The notes under the pieces are model-generated. The model saw nothing but the letters and a program-made list of their open reading frames with translations. It made no database searches and was not told the origin of the DNA. A stretch of DNA of 7,847 bases from Clostridia bacterium (lineage in GTDB: Bacteria; Bacillota; Clostridia; Oscillospirales; Butyricicoccaceae), in contig JAFQVZ010000039.1 of assembly GCA_017407765.1 (NCBI GenBank), positions 1 to 7,847 on the forward strand, in the 5' to 3' direction. Shown piece by piece: positions 4,718-7,847 of this stretch. How positions within the stretch are numbered: position 1 is the first letter of the stretch; the number at the start of each line of letters is the position of its first letter. A program made the translations under genes and the position numbers.

Positions 4718-7216
4718 ATGAGCGAATTACTTTTCGAGAATCAAAAGATCATCAATGTTGATATTGAAAAGGAGATGCGAACCTCCTTTATCGACTATGC
4801 CATGAGCGTTATCGTCGCCCGTGCTCTGCCCGATGTCCGCGACGGCCTCAAGCCGGTCCACCGCAGGATCCTCTATGCTATGTATGAGGATAACCTGACC
4901 AGCGACAAGCCCTACCGCAAGTCGGCGACAACGGTCGGTAACGTGCTGGGCCGATATCATCCTCACGGCGACGCATCGGTATATGATGCGATGGTCCGTA
5001 TGGCGCAGGACTTCTCGCTGCGCTATCCGCTGATCGACGGCCACGGCAACTTCGGTTCGGTCGACGGCGACCCCCCTGCTGCTTACCGTTACACCGAGGC
5101 GAGAATGTCGAAGATCGCCGAAGAGCTTATGGAGGATATTGAGAAGGATACTGTCCAGTGGAACCCCAACTTTGATGACAAGCTCAAGGAGCCTGCCGTC
5201 ATTCCCTCGGCCTTCCCCCAGCTTCTGGTAAACGGCTCCAGCGGTATCGCCGTTGGTATGGCTACAAACATCCCTCCTCATAACCTGAGCGAGGTCATCG
5301 ACGGCGTATGCTGCCTTATCGACGACCCCGATGCCGGCCTTGACAAGCTGGGCCAGTTCATCAAGGGTCCCGACTTCCCCACAGGCGCCATTATCCTCGG
5401 CCGCGCCGGCATCAAGGCCGCATATTCCACCGGTAAGGGCAAGATCACCGTCCGCGCCCGCACCGAGATCGAGGAATACAAGGAGGGCAGGTTCCGTATC
5501 GTTATCAGCGAGCTGCCCTATCAGGTGAATAAGGCCCGCCTTGTCGAGCATATTGCCGACCTCCATAAGGAGAAGAGGATAGAGGGCATCACCGATATCC
5601 GCGACGAGTCGGACCGCCAGGGCATGCGCGTCGTTATCGAGATGCGTAAGGACATCAACCCCCAGGTCATGCTCAATCAGCTGTTCAAGCTGACACAGAT
5701 GCAGGAGAACTTCTCGGTCAATATGCTGGCTCTGGTCGACAACCAGCCCAAGATCCTCTCGCTGCGCGACTGCCTTAAATATTATCTTGATTTCAGATTT
5801 GATGTTATCACCAACCGCACAAAGTACCTGCTCAAGAAGGCGGCCGACCGCGCCCATATCCTTGAGGGCCTTGCCATTGCCTGCGACAATATCGACGAGG
5901 TAATCAATGTCATCCGCACAAGCTATGACAACGCCAAGGAGCGCCTGATGGAGCGCTTCGGCATCAGCGAGATCCAGGCTCAGGCCATCCTTGAAATGCA
6001 GCTGAGAAGGCTTCAGGGACTTGAACGCGAGAAGATCGAGGCCGAACTCAATGACCTGCACGAGAAGATCGCCGATTATAACGACATCCTCGCCAAGCCC
6101 GAGCGCGTTTATGCCATCATCCGCGAGGCTCTGCAGGAGATCAAGCGCAAGTACGGCGACGAGCGCCGCACCGAGATCTCGCACGACGAGAACGAGATCG
6201 ATATCGAAGACCTTATCGAAGAAAAGCAGAGCGTTTACACCCTTACAAATATGGGTTATATCAAGCGCCTGCCCACAAATACATACCGCGCCCAGCGCAG
6301 AGGCGGCCGCGGCGTAACCGGCCTGACCACAAGGGAAGAGGATGTTGTTTCGACAATGTTCACCGCCTCTACCCACGACCAGATCCTGTTCTTTACAAAC
6401 CTCGGCAGGATGTATCGCCTCAAGGGCTATCAGATCCCCGAGAGCTCGCGCACAGGCAAGGGCATGAACATCATCAACCTGCTGCAGCTCGACAGCGGCG
6501 AGAAGGTAACCTCCATGCTGCCCATCAGAGGCTTTGAGGAGGACGGCTATATCTTCCTAACCACAAAGCAGGGCACAGTCAAGAGGACCCAGATGAGCCT
6601 GCTTGACACGGCGAGAAAGACCGGCATCCGAGCCATCGGCCTCGAAGAGGGCGACGAGCTGGTATCGGTAATGGTTACAGACGGCAGCGACAAGATCATT
6701 ATTGCAACAAAGAACGGCTCGGGCATCCGCTTTGACGAGAGCGAGGTCCGTCCCATGGGCCGTGAGGCCTTCGGCGTACGCGGTATCAAGCTCAAGGAGG
6801 GCGACGAGGTCATCGGCGCCGAGAAGCAGAGCCGCGGACAGTATCTGCTGACCGTTACCGAAAAGGGATATGGCAAGCTGACCGAATGTGAAGAGTTCAC
6901 CGAGCATCACCGCGGCAACGGCGGCATGACAGCCCATAATCTCACCGAAAAGACGGGCGAGCTGGTGGCCATCAGATGCGTCACCCCCCTGGATGACCTG
7001 CTCATTATGACCAGCGAGGGCGTAGTTATCCGCACCTCCTGCGAGGGCATAAGGATCTGCGGCCGTTCGTCTCAGGGCGTAATCCTTGTAAAGGTAGCCG
7101 AGGGCTCGAGCGTCATCGACGTAGCTCTCACCGAGAAGGAAGAGGAAGAAGCTCAGACTGAAGGAACAGATACAGAAGCAGCTGAAGAGGCTTCGGCAGA
7201 GGTCACGGAAGAGTAA
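4718..7216 (+). CDS. gyrA: DNA gyrase subunit A
   Basis: GyrA cuts and rejoins the DNA gate segment; with GyrB it introduces negative supercoils using ATP. Its 832 aa are normal length. AGGTG (4708-4712) precedes ATG by 5 nt. The N-terminal breakage-reunion domain contains the active-site Tyr125 in [10 protein letters not shown] (121-130) and the quinolone region [13 protein letters not shown] (78-90). A charged coiled-coil region follows (about 430-490). The C-terminal beta-pinwheel starts with an exact GyrA box, QRRGGRG (526-532), which separates true GyrA from ParC. The protein ends in a strongly acidic tail of Glu, Asp, Thr and Ala, as seen in several gyrases. Ala86 stands where E. coli has Ser83; the acidic Asp90 (E. 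coli Asp87) is kept. gyrB is not in the window. Confidence 0.98.
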   Translation: MSELLFENQKIINVDIEKEMRTSFIDYAMSVIVARALPDVRDGLKPVHRRILYAMYEDNLTSDKPYRKSATTVGNVLGRYHPHGDASVYDAMVRMAQDFSLRYPLIDGHGNFGSVDGDPPAAYRYTEARMSKIAEELMEDIEKDTVQWNPNFDDKLKEPAVIPSAFPQLLVNGSSGIAVGMATNIPPHNLSEVIDGVCCLIDDPDAGLDKLGQFIKGPDFPTGAIILGRAGIKAAYSTGKGKITVRARTEIEEYKEGRFRIVISELPYQVNKARLVEHIADLHKEKRIEGITDIRDESDRQGMRVVIEMRKDINPQVMLNQLFKLTQMQENFSVNMLALVDNQPKILSLRDCLKYYLDFRFDVITNRTKYLLKKAADRAHILEGLAIACDNIDEVINVIRTSYDNAKERLMERFGISEIQAQAILEMQLRRLQGLEREKIEAELNDLHEKIADYNDILAKPERVYAIIREALQEIKRKYGDERRTEISHDENEIDIEDLIEEKQSVYTLTNMGYIKRLPTNTYRAQRRGGRGVTGLTTREEDVVSTMFTASTHDQILFFTNLGRMYRLKGYQIPESSRTGKGMNIINLLQLDSGEKVTSMLPIRGFEEDGYIFLTTKQGTVKRTQMSLLDTARKTGIRAIGLEEGDELVSVMVTDGSDKIIIATKNGSGIRFDESEVRPMGREAFGVRGIKLKEGDEVIGAEKQSRGQYLLTVTEKGYGKLTECEEFTEHHRGNGGMTAHNLTEKTGELVAIRCVTPLDDLLIMTSEGVVIRTSCEGIRICGRSSQGVILVKVAEGSSVIDVALTEKEEEEAQTEGTDTEAAEEASAEVTEE

Positions 7217-7219
7217 TAT

Positions 7220-7654
7220 ATGAAGACAGTCGAGTTATACAGCGACGGCGCCTGCTCGGGCAATCCCGGCCCGGGCGGCTGGGGCGCCATCCTGCGCTGG
7301 AACGGGCGTGAAAAGGAGCTTTCGGGCGGAGAGAAGGAGACCACCAACAACCGCATGGAGCTCATGGGGGCCATATCGGCCTTTGAGGCGCTGAACCAGA
7401 GCTGCATCGTTGAGTTTTACACCGATTCACAGTATATTACCAAGGCTCTGACCGAGGGGTGGCTGGAGAACTGGAAGAAGCGCGGCTGGAAGAAGGCCGA
7501 CAAATCGCCGGTTTTGAATGTTGACCTGTGGCAGAGGCTGGATGCTTGCCTTTCGAAGCACGAGGTCCATGTCCACTGGGTCAAGGGCCATGCCGATAAT
7601 CCGTTCAACAATAGATGCGACGAGCTTGCAGTAGCTGCAAGATTGGCATTGTGA
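7220..7654 (+). CDS. rnhA: Ribonuclease HI
   Basis: RNase HI cleaves the RNA strand of RNA:DNA hybrids, removing primers and R-loops with two metal ions. The 144-aa protein matches the E. coli-type enzyme closely in length and layout. The four acidic catalytic residues are Asp9 ([14 protein letters not shown]), Glu47 (NNRMEL), Asp69 (YTDSQY) and Asp134 (CDELA), and the general-base His124 is in VKGHADNP. The basic handle that grips substrate is present around [11 protein letters not shown] (85-95). The ATG follows the gyrA stop by 3 nt, with a GGAAGAG ribosome binding site (7207-7213) in gyrA, so the two are probably cotranscribed. A strong terminator closes the unit. Confidence 0.97.
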   Translation: MKTVELYSDGACSGNPGPGGWGAILRWNGREKELSGGEKETTNNRMELMGAISAFEALNQSCIVEFYTDSQYITKALTEGWLENWKKRGWKKADKSPVLNVDLWQRLDACLSKHEVHVHWVKGHADNPFNNRCDELAVAARLAL

Positions 7655-7659
7655 TTTGA

Positions 7660-7693
7660 TTTAAAAACCCACCCTCGCGGGTGGGTTTTTAAA
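7660..7693 (+). terminator. Rho-independent terminator after rnhA
   Basis: A 15-bp perfect stem has CCCACCC (7668-7674) paired with GGGTGGG (7679-7685) around TCGC. The stem extends through an A5/T5 pairing and an outer TTT/AAA, and the T5 tract (7686-7690) follows the GC part. It starts 6 bp after the rnhA stop. Because the A and T tracts are symmetrical it could also work for transcripts from the right. Confidence 0.93.
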
Positions 7694-7729
7694 GTAATAG
7701 GTAATAGTGAAGAGGTAATAGGTGAAGGG
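7694..7729. repeat. Short degenerate tandem repeat (GTAATAG/GTGAAG)
   Basis: GTAATAG occurs at 7694-7700, 7701-7707 and 7715-7721. The units 7701-7714 (GTAATAGTGAAGAG) and 7715-7729 (GTAATAGGTGAAGGG) are near copies. No ribosome binding site or reading frame goes with it. Confidence 0.65.
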
Positions 7730-7740
7730 GAAGGCTTTGC

Positions 7741-7759
7741 GGGCGAGCACTGCTCGCCC
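7741..7759. repeat. 9-bp perfect inverted repeat GGGCGAGCA/TGCTCGCCC
   Basis: The arms are separated by one base (C7750) and are followed by CTACG. There is no T tract, so it is not an intrinsic terminator. From memory, very similar GGGCGAGCAnTGCTCGCCC palindromes are scattered between genes in gut Oscillospiraceae genomes, so this is probably a copy of a dispersed repeat. Confidence 0.65.
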
Positions 7760-7770
7760 CTACGAGTAGT

Positions 7771-7840
7771 CTGACGGGAAAAGGGTTCTGGCTTCCCCCT
7801 CCGTGGGGAAGCTGTCGGCCTTGTGCCGACTGATGAGGGG
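7771..7840. repeat. Twin-hairpin intergenic repeat at the right end
   Basis: GCTTCCCC/GGGGAAGC (7791-7798, 7805-7812, 8 bp perfect, 6-nt loop) is followed one base later by GTCGGC/GCCGAC (7814-7819, 7825-7830, 6 bp perfect) and TGATGAGGGG. Read in reverse, the right arm of the element at 1-169 has the same order: an 8-bp GCTCCTTT hairpin, one T, a GTCACCC hairpin, then TGAGG. CTGACGGG also occurs in both (47-54 and 7771-7778). The element may continue past the window end. Confidence 0.65.
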
Positions 7841-7847
7841 TCGCGAA

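Noticed and set aside
4727..6376. Antisense open frame of about 549 codons opposite gyrA
   Set aside because: It lies fully inside a certain gyrA gene, shows no recognisable motif, and is low-complexity Leu/Asp/Ala/Val-rich as expected for an antisense shadow.

Overview
The window is the chromosomal replication-origin neighbourhood of a low-to-moderate-GC-lineage (Bacillota) bacterium with a fairly GC-rich genome, probably a gut clostridium of the Oscillospirales/Ruminococcaceae type. The basis is the gene order dnaA-oriC-dnaN-yaaA-recF, protein sequences of clostridial type, strong AGGAGG-like ribosome binding sites, and intergenic hairpin repeats of a style I recall from gut Clostridia. The genus assignment is inference. 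All genes lie on the + strand.

Layout. Positions 1-170 hold a palindromic repeat element that abuts the dnaA leader. dnaA (247-1566) encodes the initiator. The 282-bp gap after it (1567-1848) is a recognisable oriC: a cluster of DnaA boxes, a DnaA-trio-like triplet run, an AT-rich unwinding region and a probable dnaN promoter. dnaN (1849-2964), the S4-domain gene yaaA (2966-3178) and recF (3175-4242) follow with 1-nt gaps or overlaps, as one translationally coupled unit. A small PspC-domain membrane protein gene (4284-4607) comes next. The 110-bp gap before gyrA (4608-4717) is dense in inverted repeats and contains a 14/16 match to the ParB-binding parS consensus plus a DnaA-box-like palindrome. 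gyrA (4718-7216) is followed after 3 nt by rnhA (7220-7654), a strong intrinsic terminator, and a second block of hairpin repeats running off the window end.

How the genes fit together. DnaA binds and opens oriC; DnaN is the polymerase clamp; RecF works at gaps and stalled forks; GyrA is the breakage-reunion subunit that removes positive supercoils ahead of the forks; RNase HI removes RNA from RNA:DNA hybrids, including primers and R-loops. The parS-like site would recruit ParB (and SMC) for origin segregation.

The window is mainly core replication machinery, and I see no novel defence, mobile or biosynthetic system. The points of most interest are the parS-like/DnaA-box-like intergenic region before gyrA, the replacement of the usual remB-gyrB segment by a pspC-type gene, the two repeat elements of related architecture at the window ends, and Ala at the quinolone-contacting position of GyrA.
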